Part shown: positions 1 to 12,209 of the stretch, piece by piece
Position numbering within the stretch: position 1 is the first letter of the stretch
Layout: every line of letters begins with the position of its first letter
Origin: Hedera helix
Taxonomy: Eukaryota; Streptophyta; Magnoliopsida; Apiales; Araliaceae
DNA length: 64,000 nucleotides
NCBI GenBank assembly: GCA_947179155.2
Contig: OX359286.1
Location: 10,008,501 to 10,072,500 of the forward strand
Reading direction: 5' to 3'
The notes under the pieces: model-generated
Database searches by the model: none
Told to the model about the DNA's origin: nothing
What the model saw: the letters and a program-made list of their open reading frames with translations, nothing else
Translations under genes and position numbers: made by a program

Positions 1-3000
1 TTTCTTATGTTTAATTCTATCTCTTTCCTATGTACTTTCCCTTGACTGTTGATCAAGGTTTCTATTTATTGTAAATAATTTGTAATAGGATTTGTTAGAA
101 TTATTTTGAAGAATTGGAGCAAAAAAGCAAGGAGCACGTGAAGACCCGTTTGTAATGGAGCCTGAATTTAAATGTAATAGTTACATTTAATTTAATTTAT
201 TCTTGCACCCTAGGTTTAACCAATTGATTTATTTGGTGGCTCGAATAAATCAAACTAGAATAAAAGTCCATAATCAATCCAAGTAGAATATTGTATTCTA
301 TATGTGCATGCTTAATATATATTTATTATATATTATCCAAACATGCTTTGCATGTTAATTAATATGACGCGTATTTTATATATATATGTGCATGCGCGCT
401 AAACAAGATGAGACAATTAATATTAACAAACCCCTCATGATGTAGATTAAATATTATTTACAAAATGAATTAAAATGTTTAATTCATGAATTAAAAGAGT
501 TTAATTCAATTAAATAAAATTAGAATTGTTCTAATTTATTTATTCTATTACTCATAATATTAAGTTGTAACGTTCAAATATATTTATTAAAAATATCGAA
601 CTTCGCTTTCTAGCATGATAAAACGATAGAGTATCAAATACTCGATATAGTTTGTTATGCACACACAAGGCTCATATCGATTATTTGAGATGTTGTTTTA
701 TCACATTTGATGCTTATAAAGGAATTGAACATTACTGTTTTGTTGTGCACACACAAGGACGTTATTTTTCTCTTCACTTATATGGAAGTGCTAGGTTTGA
801 CTTAACTTAGATAATTTTGATTTGGATGTGCGCACACATAATCATAATAATCTAAGAGGCAAAATACAAAGGAGTTACATGTTGATGTAAATTGACAAGG
901 AGTTGTCTACCTATTGAATAAACTATAGTTTGTTGTGCACACACAAGGCTGTACTTATGTCAATAGGATCATTTTTTCACTAGCAAATCTTTAACTAGAT
1001 TTATCAAACTATATAAGGAGGGTAATATAGTCTGATGAAAATAGTGGGAGACACCATTTTAAATAAATACCTAATTTATTTTGGTAATTAATAAAATGCA
1101 TGCATGTTAATGTTGTTATTAATTCACTTAAAGAATATTGTTATGTTTAATTCACTAATACTGCATAACATAATGTATGCTAACAATTAATCGAACCGAA
1201 TTGTTGGGATTGATTAAACAAATTTGAGAATAGTTCTTAATGTTAAAAAGCTAGCAAATGTCCTTAATTTGCCTATTTTCTACAAACGTTGTAGACTAAG
1301 CCTCTGAGAAAGAGATTGCTATTTTAAATGGCAAGATGATGCAAAGGTGGCTCAATGCATCATGCTCGCATCCATAAGTATCGAGTTACAGCGTCAACAT
1401 AAGAAAATGGATACACCTACTATATTGCTGCACATTCAATAGTTGTATGGTGAGTAAAGTAGGTCAACTAGATATAAGATATCTAAGGAGCTCTTTCGAT
1501 CTATAATAACCAATGGCACTACAGTAAAGACACATGTCCTAAAGATGATCAATTCGATTGATCAATTAGGACAACCAGTTTTGTCAAGGATGGAAAGTTG
1601 AGTCAAGATTCGATCTTGCAGTCACTCACTGACTCTAATTCACAATATGTTGTGAACTTCAAACATTAATAAGCTAAAAGTCAGTTTAACTGATTTGCTT
1701 AAATATGTTAAAGACTGTTGAGAGTTACTTTCCTTCCTAGAAAAACCAAGTCTTATTCCTAGATGAATCTTCTAAGCGGAGGAAAATAGCCAAAGGTATT
1801 TCTGAGGAGTCAGAAAGAGTAGAAGGCAAAAGAAAGGCTAAACAAAGGACATAAATAAAAGTGATCCCGAGGCAAAGGAGTTTGCTTTCATTGCGATAAG
1901 CTGGGACACTGGAAGAACAACTACAAGAAAGTTGTAGTAGTTAAGTAGAAGAAGTTTAGTGAAGCTTCAGCTATAGATATAGATTTGTTCATAATAAAAT
2001 AAAACTTTCTATGAGTCAAGTTTCTACATAGGTATTAGATACCGGATGGTGGTCTCAAATATGCAAGCCTGTTGCAGAGACTAAACATAAGTAAAAAGCT
2101 AAACAAATGATAAGTAATCATGTGCATAGGGAATGAAGCAAAGGTTGTTGCATTAGCCATGAGAACTTATAGTTTAGCACTGCCTACGGGCAAGCCTATT
2201 AAGTTAGTAAGTTATTACTAAGTTCCAGTTCTTAGAAACATTATTTCACTTTCATGTGATGACAAGGAGGGGTTTTTTTTGACATTATAATAATGAACAA
2301 TCATTGTTCCATTTATAATGATGATGTTTTATTTAGAACTGGTGATTACTTAATTGATTTTGTATACTTAACTTACATGAAAAATATTACAATTTGAACA
2401 AACTAAAAGCAAAAAGATGATATGAATCATACCTTCATGCAACACTGTTAACTCGATCACGTTAATGAAATAAGACTAAACAAGTTGTATAAAGATAAGC
2501 TTTTAGAACCTTTTTTATTATGAATCAAATACAACTTGTAAATCTTGTACATGGATAATATGACTAAATCTCATTTAGTGGACATGGAGAGCGAGTTACG
2601 GAGTTGTTAAAGATGATACACACAGTCGTGTGTGGGACCTATGACAACAAATACAAGAAGAGGGTATTCATTCATTACTTTTACTAATGATTCTAGATTT
2701 CGATATATGTATTTGATGAAATACAAATCCAAATCGTTTGAAACGTTCAAAGAATTCAAAAGTAAAGTATAGAAACTAAAGGCCTAAAGTATTAAAGTTC
2801 TTCGATTAGATCGAGAAGGGAATACTTAAGCAGTAAGTTTCTAGATCATCTCAAGCGAAATGGTATTCTCACAAAATGTACATGGTGATGATCCATAATG
2901 AGTATTACCAATCTTCCAGTATCCTTCTAGGGTTATGCTCTAAAAACGATCGCATATCTTCTAAACAAGTTACCTTTAAATTCCGTCCCTAAGACTTCAT

Positions 3001-3620
3001 ATGAGTCATGGATATGGAGGAAACTAAGTCTTAAGTATGTTAAGATTTGGATTGTTCAGCTTATGTCAAAAGGTTTGACATGATAAGCTTAGGACGAGAT
3101 CTGACAAGTGTAAACTTGTAAGATATCCTAAAGAAAATTTCGGATATCACATCTATAATCCGACTAACTAAAATGTGTTTGTTGAAACACACTGCCTCCT
3201 AGGAAAAGGAGTTTTTTCCTTAAAGGGTTAGTGGGAGTAAAGTAGATCTTGAAGAAGTTCAAGAACCACAAAACACTACAGATCAAGTAAAGGAATCTGT
3301 ACAAGTAGATAAACCTATTGTACCACAACCAAGTCATAAATCTGGTTTAGTACCGAAGATACCTGAATGGTATGGATTCATTAAAGGAGTTTAATTCGCC
3401 AAGGAACCTAGGTCTCATCTGAAATCCAAACATGTGTTGCAGCACTTTCATATGATTAGATGAATCATTGAAAAAGAGACGACACCATAAAGATGGTAGA
3501 CTCTTAGAACAGCATTACAGGTCCACTAACTAAAGCATTTACTAAGTAATTTGTACGCCACTTAGAGAAGAATGGTATGGGGATACCAAAGGGCGATTAG
3601 CTTTAGTGCAAGTGGGAGAT
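1..3620 (+). pseudogene. Degenerate Ty1/copia internal region (gag-pol remnant)
   Basis: Internal part of a copia retrotransposon, cut by the window edge and full of stops and frame changes. Traces in order: gag-like coding from about 1280; a zinc knuckle at 1883-1924 reading CFHCDKLGHWKNNY, where the last metal ligand is Tyr instead of Cys; a protease start near 2034-2063 (LDTG kept, flanking residues altered); an integrase stretch at about 2600-2800 with a recognisable block containing YMYLMKYKSKSFETFKEF; the integrase-RT linker at about 3240-3390; and an RNase H tail at about 3430-3600 running into a purine-rich tract (AGTGGGAGA, 3611-3619) just before the LTR. The linker joins almost directly to the RNase H tail, so the reverse transcriptase core is missing. 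Positions 1-1280 look like leader or 5' gag with no clear product. The copia family assignment is firm; the exact lineage is not. Confidence 0.8.
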
Positions 3621-5118
3621 TGAAAGTAGTACCCTCAAGCCAATCACATTTGTTGTGATAAGCATATACTTTGTAATATTGTTCATTTATTAATAAAAGT
3701 ATCAAGACATTTCTTTATTCATGATTAATTACTTGAACTAATCAAATGGATAAACCCATAGTTTTCAAGCAATGCTTTTAGAACCATAATGAGGATCATG
3801 CTAATGAGATCTAAACTCAAGATAGCTCAAAAACTAAAATTGTTCCTAATCGTTAGATCACTAAAAAGGGGATTAGTAGATACGGATTGTGACACCCCCA
3901 AATCTGGGCCCACACAGCCCAAACTTGGGTTGTCAAAAGACTACAACAAAATTATTACAAGGTAGAACAACGTTCAATAATACAGTGTATAATAATACAC
4001 AATTAAGTCTTCACTATTATTATCACACTATTTTACAACACGTGAAGACTACGATAGCTATCCCTCGGACTCTCACTCCATTCTCCGGCTAGACCCAGCT
4101 ACGTTCTCATCTCCTGTTGAAAACCAATGGAACAAAAGAAATGGTGAGCTCAAATAGCCAAGTAAAGAATATTATGACTAAGATAATGACAAATAAATTA
4201 TCATTAGCCTTCAACAGTTGAGTTCTTGATATAATACAATAGACTACAAGTTTATATCAAAAATTACAGTTAAATTCTTGAACAACGTTCAGATCAATAA
4301 TAGTAGTGGAATGAGCAATCTATTAGAAGAATAATGCAGACTATAATGTCCACTCACTTCTCTTTTTAGGAAAAACATCATCAATTTTTATCATTTGAAA
4401 TACCATTAGTCAAGTAATACAAATTCACGGTTCCTGGTCAGAATCATGCAGATCAACAGTTCATCTTTGCACTACGGACCAAAGATATTCAATATAACAC
4501 CAACGATCATTGTAACGACCCCGAAATTTGACCCACTTTATTACCTTAAATTTCATATTTATTAAACATTAATTTCCTTACGTCCAAATTTCGGTTCGTT
4601 AATAAATCTTTAATTGCCTTCTTTAATCCCTTGATTGATTTATAAATCATCAATTACCAAATTTTTGGTATAAATTTTTCTTTTTCTCAATCATATCATT
4701 GTATTAAAATATTTGGAGATCTAAAATCCTTACATCTGGATCCTAGTCCCTGGATCGCAACCTTAACTTTTTCTTTCTGTTACACGTAACATAAAGTTTA
4801 TCATTCACAATTTACTGTTATTTATTTTCATACAATTATTCCTTGTTGCGTCATTCGTAATCAAACATATAATAATTTCTATCGTAACAATTATCTTGAT
4901 CAATCACAGTTCAAAATTTAACTTTATTTATCCTGTCTGGATTCAACATATATGTACATACAAAATATCAATATAAACCTAACAACTGTATTCACATTAA
5001 ATTATGTTATTGAAATATAACAATAACATTCACAACCTTCTGTGATTATCCGTCTTTATATCATCTGATACATTTGAAATTTATTTCTTTCCTGTAAAGA
5101 TATATATTAAGCAAGTAA

Positions 5119-5134
5119 TGAGCACAACGGCTCA
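5119..5134 (-). other. Conserved TGAGC/GCTCA hairpin module (B1)
   Basis: TGAGC, a six-base loop, then GCTCA, followed on the plus strand by a shared AGCAAGTTCAACAGTT stretch. The same module is recognisable in B2 (decayed stem), C1, C2 and D. It lies in the downstream part of each LTR relative to its TATA box. Confidence 0.6.
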
Positions 5135-5820
5135 GCAAGTTCAACAGTTTATACTTCACGTAGCACATACCTTATCATGTTTGGCGTGTGTCATACATTA
5201 CGTGTTGTGCTTCTACTATAGCAATATATCTCATATCATTGCACAAAGTAAACATATTTGTCATATTATCCAAAGATCACATAACACATAATTTATATGC
5301 AGTTAACAAATATAATCATATCATAACCGTCAACATTCAACATTTAAGGACTGAAGAACTTGCCTAGCGTCCAGTTATTTAAATTGTTAGCTCAAACCAT
5401 TAACTCGATCAACCTATGATCATAAAATAATCAAATAATAATTATTTATTTTTTTATGATATTAATTTACTTAATTAATATCATCTCGGGGCCAATTATT
5501 AATTTATATGGTTAATTATATTAACCTCGTTCCTTAATAAATTAATTTAACTTAATATCAAATGCTTTCAATACGGACAACCCGACTCATCGGATAAATT
5601 TTAGCGTATTAGGTTGTCCAGATTTACATTTATTCATTCTCTAATCATTTAAACTCATTAGATTAATATTTAGAATATTTAAATATTAATCTCCAATATT
5701 TAATATTTTATCAAAAATATTAAATTTAATGCCCAAACATCATTTCTATATTTTTAATATTTTTCTATAATTTTCTATAATTTTTAAACAATTTATAAAC
5801 ATTTATTTCAATTAAAAGCA

Positions 5821-6028
5821 CTTTCTGGGGGCATTTTGGTCATTTCCGCGACTTTAGGACACAACCGGTATTTCTCGGAAAGTCCAGGGGTATTTCCGTA
5901 ATTTTCGTGCCTCTAGGGACACGGTCGGTATTTTTGAAAAAGTCCGGGGGCAATTCTGTCATTTCCGTGGCTAAAGGACACATTCGGTATTAACGGAAAA
6001 GGGCAGGGGCACGCTGGTAATTTCCAGC
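5821..6028. repeat. 60-bp tandem repeats in B1
   Basis: Three full 60-bp units at 5821-5880, 5881-5940 and 5941-6000 plus a partial fourth. Each has the pattern GGGGGCA..T, then gTAATTTCCG, then GGACAC, then CGGTATT. The matching place in B2 (about 14742-14890) has two full units and a partial, so copy number differs between the copies. Confidence 0.8.
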
Positions 6029-6037
6029 GTTGCAGTC

Positions 6038-6161
6038 GGTCGCGCAATGCGCGACCTTGCCTCTGCCGACGCCATTAAAACGGCGTCGTTTCTCGGCCCT
6101 TTTTCTGAGCCCCGCGCATTGCGCGGATGACCCTTCCGCACGCCCAAAACGGCGCCGTTTA
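6038..6161. other. GC-rich palindrome cluster in B1
   Basis: Contains GGTCGCGCAATGCGCGACC at 6038-6056 (a near-perfect palindrome), an AAACGGCGTCGTTT palindrome with one G-T pair at about 6077-6090, a CCGCGCATTGCGCGG palindrome at about 6113-6127, and AAACGGCGCCGTTT at about 6148-6161. It sits on the upstream side of the B1 promoter in an otherwise AT-rich element, and B2 has the equivalent cluster. Confidence 0.75.
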
Positions 6162-6576
6162 ATACCCTGCGCGGCAGCCCTTTTCTTCTTCTTCCCCAGC
6201 AGCGAAAACAGTAGCCAGCTTTTCCCACAAATAAATTATTTTTACACCAAATCTTATCACAAAACCATTCCAAAAATTACATAATTCATATATATACATC
6301 CTAAAATTATTTAGAATAATTATTCTAATTATTTTCCATTTTTCCATAAAATTTATTTAATACCATAAATACCAAAATAAATCAAATTAATTTGATTTAT
6401 ACCTTCTAAGTGCTTGAAAATCTTCTCATGAAAGTTGTTATGCTCCTCCCTTGGTGGCTATGGCATGCACGGTCGGAGATGGTTGCATGGTGATGGTGCT
6501 TGGTTGGTGGAAAAAGAAGAAAGAACACAATAATGTTTTTACTTTTTTATTCTCTTTTCTTTTCTTCCTTTTCTTT

Positions 6577-6590
6577 TCTTTTATACTTAA
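6577..6590 (-). promoter_or_regulatory. Putative B1 TATA box
   Basis: On the minus strand it reads AAGTATAAAAGAAAAG, followed by a pyrimidine/purine-rich leader-like stretch. B2 has the same feature at the equivalent place. Confidence 0.5.
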
Positions 6591-8629
6591 AAGCAATTAA
6601 CCATTTTAAATCTATCACCCAATTCCACCGACTCTCTCACGCAGCCAAGAAGTTTTCGGATCATTACATGCATAATTCTTGCGTAATCAATTAATTTAAT
6701 ACATTGCGTAGTTATTCCGTGTAATAAATATTTTATAAAATAAATATAAAATATTTATTTTAATTTACCAAAATTCATAATATGATTTATTCTTAATTTT
6801 AATACCTCTTTTGGGTACTTTACTTGACAAATTTTGTACACGCATAACGCCATACATGTAATTATATGAGGTAATTTATAGCTCCAAAAATCATAAAATA
6901 ATTCATAGGACATATAAAAATTATTTTTCACTTCGTTTCTTGGACAACATGTTACATTAACATGTTCACGTTTCCGAAATATTATCTATCATAAAAGTCA
7001 TAATAATTTCATTATACATAAATATAATTTTTAATAACTTAAAACATTCCTTTTTCTTATTTATTATTAAATTTCTTTAATATTCACATTAACTCTACTT
7101 ATATAAATTATATAAGTTGATATTATATAATTTATATAATTACATTATTCCTTTTTAAATCATTTCCATTTCACACAAATATAATTTATAAAATTTTCTT
7201 CCACCCTTAATTAATTTAATTCTCTTATATAAATTATATAATTATTCTTATATAATTTACATAATTATTATTTCCTTCATTCAACATTTTAATTTCCTTA
7301 TATAAATTATATAATTATTATATAATTTATATAATTACATTTCTTCTCCATTAATTTCTAAACTTCCTCCATAATTCATAATTAATTTAAAATCAATAAT
7401 TACAATTTTTACTAACTTCCTCATTCACTTTTCATTTAAAATTGGATTAATTTAATTATTAATCCCTTAATTTTCATAATTAATAACATTTATATTTGTC
7501 ACTTAAACATATACATTTATATATAAAAATGTATATATAAATATACATATATTTAATTCATTCCTTTCACATTATCACATAACCTTCTTTAACTATAATT
7601 TTCGTATTTCCATGATAATTTTTAATGCCTTTACAAGAAATTTCTCTTATTCTTCATAAATTGTTTTTAAACAATTTATTTACTTTCCAATTATTTCAAA
7701 TTAACACAATTCGTCATGATCTCTGTACAGATTTAATTTACTAATTAAATCTCATCACATCACATAAAATAATAATTAATTCAACAATCTTGATAATTTA
7801 GTTGATTAAATTCCCATTTAATATTATTAAAGAAATCCTAGAAAATCGGATCCTCACAATCATGATTATACCAGATTCAGCCTTTGGTCATAATTATACT
7901 ACACAACAATTCATCTTTGTACTACGGGCCAAAGAGAACATTCACCACGTGCCATAAAAGACATCGAACAGATGTATCGCCATTAACCTATTATATCGCC
8001 TTTAACCTATCATATGTTCAACAATTATATTGCATCTGTACCCCCGGCCACAGATATTCATAACACCTTGATTTTGGATGATTAGAATGATATAAATGAT
8101 GAACAGAAAAAATAGGATAAACAATAAGTATCAGAAGTTTACTTTGTGTAGATTCAAATAATGTCCAAATTGTCAACATAATGTGGAGTGAAATTCAAAA
8201 ATGATATTCAAGATTCACAGTTCAGAATAACGGTTACAGTTCAATAGAAAGGTTCACGTAAATAGGAAGGTTCAATTGAAATGATGAAGTGCAACTATTA
8301 TGAAACATATAATATTTTCAGGAATTATAAAAGCAATAGTTCCATAATAAGTTTCGATTTAGGTGTACGAAAGAAAATAATATCCCTTACCGTAGCAAGT
8401 TTAATTAACAAAAGGTGAAGAAAATTAATATCCCTTACCATAGTAAGTTTAAATAATGGGAGATGAAAAAGATGGTATTCTTTATGAGTATAAAGAAAAA
8501 TAATATCACTAACGAATATGAAAGAAAATGATATTACAAACGAATATGGAATAAAAGTGTCATGTGATAATTCGTGTAGACAAATTATTTCCGCAAGAGA
8601 CAAATAAGAAATAAATACAAAGGGTTATT

Positions 8630-8822
8630 CACCAACAGGCGGTAGTCCGCGCAGTAAGTTTATTTCCACAATTTAATTAAATTTGAATACGAAGAGTTAT
8701 TCACCAAACAGACGATAATCCGCGCCGTAAGGTTATTCTCAGAGATTAATAAGGAATGAATACGAAAGGTTATTCACCAACAGGCGGTAATCCGCGCCAT
8801 AAGGTTATTCCCACAATTTAAT
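8630..8822. repeat. Three imperfect ~70-bp repeats in A1
   Basis: Units share GGTTATTCACCAACAGGCGG, then taaTCCGCGCc.TAAGGTTATT, with variation. The mirror copy is in A2 at about 12530-12730. Confidence 0.7.
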
Positions 8823-9137
8823 ACATGAAAATAAATAACACATCTTATGAGTAAGAAAGAAACGATATTATTTTCGAGAATTAAAGAATGATAATCCCTT
8901 ACCGTGGTAAGTTTAAATAATAGAATATGAAAGAAGATAATATTATTTATCTTAACACGTGATTGGATATTGATTTAAATGAGGTTGATTAACTTGAACA
9001 GTACATGTACACTTATAGATCTTCACGAATACTCAAGATGACTTAAGTACACTTAGAGAGAACTTACACAAGAAGTATTTAGAGAGTGAAAGAAAGAACA
9101 AGTAAGGAAGTTTTTGAAAAATCCTTAAGTTAAGGCC

Positions 9138-9150
9138 TCTATTTATAGCC
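9138..9150 (-). promoter_or_regulatory. Putative A1 TATA box
   Basis: Reads GGCTATAAATAGAGG on the minus strand. It matches the plus-strand TATA of A2 at 12197-12209 in an otherwise aligned context and fixes A1 as leftward transcribed. Confidence 0.6.
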
Positions 9151-9814
9151 AAAAATCTTATCATAACCAAGATTTTCTAATTTAATCCAAACCGTTCATT
9201 TCAAGATAATGTTTAATCCTTACCACTCATTTCATCTTTTAAGATTTTTTTAATTTAAACCATTCATTTAAATATCATCTTTTAATCTACACCATCCATT
9301 TCAAATTCTATATTATCTTTAATCTATACCATTCATTTCATCTTTTAAGATTTCCTTAATCTAAATCATTTATTTAAAGATCATCTCTTAATCTACACGA
9401 TCCATTTCAAATTCTATATTATCTTTAATCTATACCATTCATTTTATATCACCTAACTTTATACTATAAACAAATAACTTTATCAATTCAATTATTCAAC
9501 AATAATTCACACTTATTCATTATTATGACTAATTGTTATAAATACAGTGTAGTTGGCTCTCTGAGTTAGATATCAAGTCAATTAATAATGAAATACAACT
9601 GTTTAATTAACATCATAATAGAGATAACAATAATGCAGAAAGTATGTAAAACAAATAATACGTTACTGCATAATGACAATTATTGATTCAATAATGTGAA
9701 TTACTGTGCATATGCTACTGTAACAATTATCAGTTTAATAATATGAATTATTGTGCATGTGACAATAAAGTCAAATATTGTACGATAACCACTTTATCAG
9801 TTTAATAATACGAA

Positions 9815-9910
9815 ACACTGTGCAATACCGTGTGCTACTATGCAATACCGTGTGCTACTGTGCAATACCGTATGTTATTGTGCAATACCGTATGTTACTT
9901 ATAATACCGT
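9815..9910. repeat. 20-bp minisatellite in A1 U3
   Basis: Four to five copies of a roughly 20-bp unit with TGTGCAATACCGTATG as core. The mirror copy in A2 is at about 11433-11525. Confidence 0.75.
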
Positions 9911-10999
9911 ATATTACTATTCTTTTTCCACCGGATATTTCAACAATTAAAAGTGATAGTACCATTGACCATTTAAAAATTATTTATGTCGTTTTCTATA
10001 TCCGGCAATTATTCGTTGTTGGATCCACCAATGATTGGTTTGTACGGCGCTGTCGTACGAATATTCCCCGACAGAACGAATATTCCCCGACCAAATGAAT
10101 ATTGTCCGACATAATATAATTTACACATAACATCCTTAACTTTTAACTTTATCAATTTAACCACTTACTGTTTCCAGAAAAATATATATGAAGAAAAATT
10201 AAATTTTATATTTTATAAAATTCGGGGTCTTACACGGATAGATTGGTACATACTATGCTTGCTCTTATGAAGATGATGATTGATCTTATAATCATTTGTG
10301 TAGAGACACTAAAGTAAGTATGTATGTGCTTATTAGAGAATAAGTTCACTTAATGTGACTCGTTCAAGGAACACCTAATGGAGTTTTATTTGTCTGTCAA
10401 TAGGAGTTTCTTATGTGATAGTCGTACAAGTGATCATTGGACTTGAGATCATCATAGTATCTTGTGTGTATTAAGTTATACTTTGACATATTCCTTAAGA
10501 CTTGTTGGTATATCAAAGGAGTTTCTAATTTATATTAACTAAAGTTGTGCATTTGTGAATTGAAATGCATATGATCTAATAAATAAGACTTGACAAAAAT
10601 TTCATTTCTTATATTTGATTAGTACATTGTGTGGTAGAAACTATTCGCTGAAAGGTTCTTTTACGATCAAATGTTGAAATCTATATTATCTGGAATGTCG
10701 ACTAATCGCTGAGGGGGCTTACCCTTATTGTGGAATAATTAATTATTCTGAATTAAAGAGTTAATTCATAATAAATGAATTAAAATTGTTCTAATTTATT
10801 TATTATACAACCGGTTTAATATGGAGAACCTAAAGGGTCACACCGCAAAAGAATAATATTTATTTTAGAAGTGGATAGCATAATCGTAATAATAAATTAA
10901 GTATATTTAATTTATACTATGTTGATTGAATAAATTAAATAGCTTAATATTTATAGTTTAGTATTTTAGAAATACAAATTATAAATTAATAAGAGGAGT

Positions 11000-11106
<107 letters not shown>

Positions 11107-12196
11107 TGTAAGACCCCGAATTTTATGAAATACAAAATTTAATTTTTCTTCTTTTATATTTTTTTTTTCTGAAACAGTAAGTGGTTAAATTAACAAAGTT
11201 AAAAGTTAAGGATGTTATGTGTAAATTATATTATGTCGGACAATATTCGTTTGGTCGGAGAATATTCGTTCTGTCGGGAAATATTCATACGACTGCGCCG
11301 TACGAACCAATCATTGGTGGACCCCACAACGAATAATTGTCGGATATAGAAAACGACATAAATAATATTTAAATGGTCAATGGTACTATCACTTTTAATT
11401 GTTGAAATATCCGGTGAAAAAAGAATAGTAATATACGGTATTACAAGTAACATACGGTATTGCACAGTAACATACGGTATTGCACAGTAGCACACGGTAA
11501 TGCACAGTAGCATACGGCATTGCACAGTGTTTCGTATTATTAAACTGATAAAGTGGTTATCGTAGAATATTTGACTTTATTGTCACATGCACAATAATTC
11601 ATATTATTAAACTGATAATTGTCAGAGTAGCATATGCACAGTAATTCACATTATTGAATCAATAATTGTCATTACGCAGTAACGTATTCTTTCTTTTATA
11701 TACTTTCTCCATTATTGTTATCTCTATTTTGATGTTATTTAAACAGTTGTATTTCATTAATTAATTAATCCGATATCTAACTCAGAGAGCCAACTACACT
11801 GTATTTATAACAATTAGTCATAATAATGAATAAGTGTGAATTATTGTTGAATAATTGAATTGATAAAGTTATTTGTTTATAATATAAAGTTAGGTGATAT
11901 AAAATAAATAGTATAGATTAAAGATAATATAGAATTTGAAATGGATAGTGTAGATTAAAAGATGATCTTTAAATGAATAGTTTAGATTAAGGAAATCTTA
12001 AAAGATGAAATGAATGGTATAGATTAAAGATAATATAGAATTTGAAATAGGTGGTGTAGATTAAAAGATGATCTTTAAATGAATGGTAAAATTAAAGAAA
12101 TTTTAAAAGATGAAATGAATGGTATGGATTAAATATTATCTTGAAATGAACGGTTCGGATTAAATTAGGAAATCTTGGTTGTGATAAGATTTTTGG

Positions 12197-12209
12197 TTAT
12201 AAATAGAGG
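12197..12209 (+). promoter_or_regulatory. Putative A2 TATA box
   Basis: GTTATAAATAGAGG, followed by a leader with CTTTCTTTCACTCTC. It marks the U3/R transition of A2. Confidence 0.6.

Larger units (their letters stand above)
4511..7858 (-). mobile_element. Element B1, solo-LTR-like insertion inside A1
   Basis: Starts TGTAACGACCCCGAAATTTG and ends GGATCCTCACA, with the 5-bp duplication ATCAT at 4506-4510 and 7859-7863. At 3348 bp it has no long reading frame and no retrotransposon domain. Orientation is minus from a TATA box at 6577-6590 (AAGTATAAAAG on that strand) followed by a leader-like stretch. The body is AT-rich with one GC-rich island (5820-6190). The island holds three 60-bp repeats and a cluster of CG-rich palindromes. 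U3 (about 7080-7340 on the plus strand) is packed with AT inverted repeats of the TATATAAATTATATAATT type. Confidence 0.85.
3888..10234 (-). mobile_element. Element A1, solo-LTR-like insertion, minus strand
   Basis: Bounded by TGTGACACCCCC on the left and GGGGTCTTACA on the right, with the 5-bp target-site duplication CGGAT at 3883-3887 and 10235-10239. It contains B1, so its own length is about 3.0 kb. No gag, pol, primer site or second LTR is seen, so a solo LTR is the best reading; a non-coding LARD-type element is the alternative. Orientation comes from a TATA box read on the minus strand (9138-9150), so U3 is at the right end. It holds three imperfect 70-bp repeats at about 8630-8820, 130-bp repeats at about 9190-9440 and a 20-bp minisatellite at about 9815-9910. 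Confidence 0.85.
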
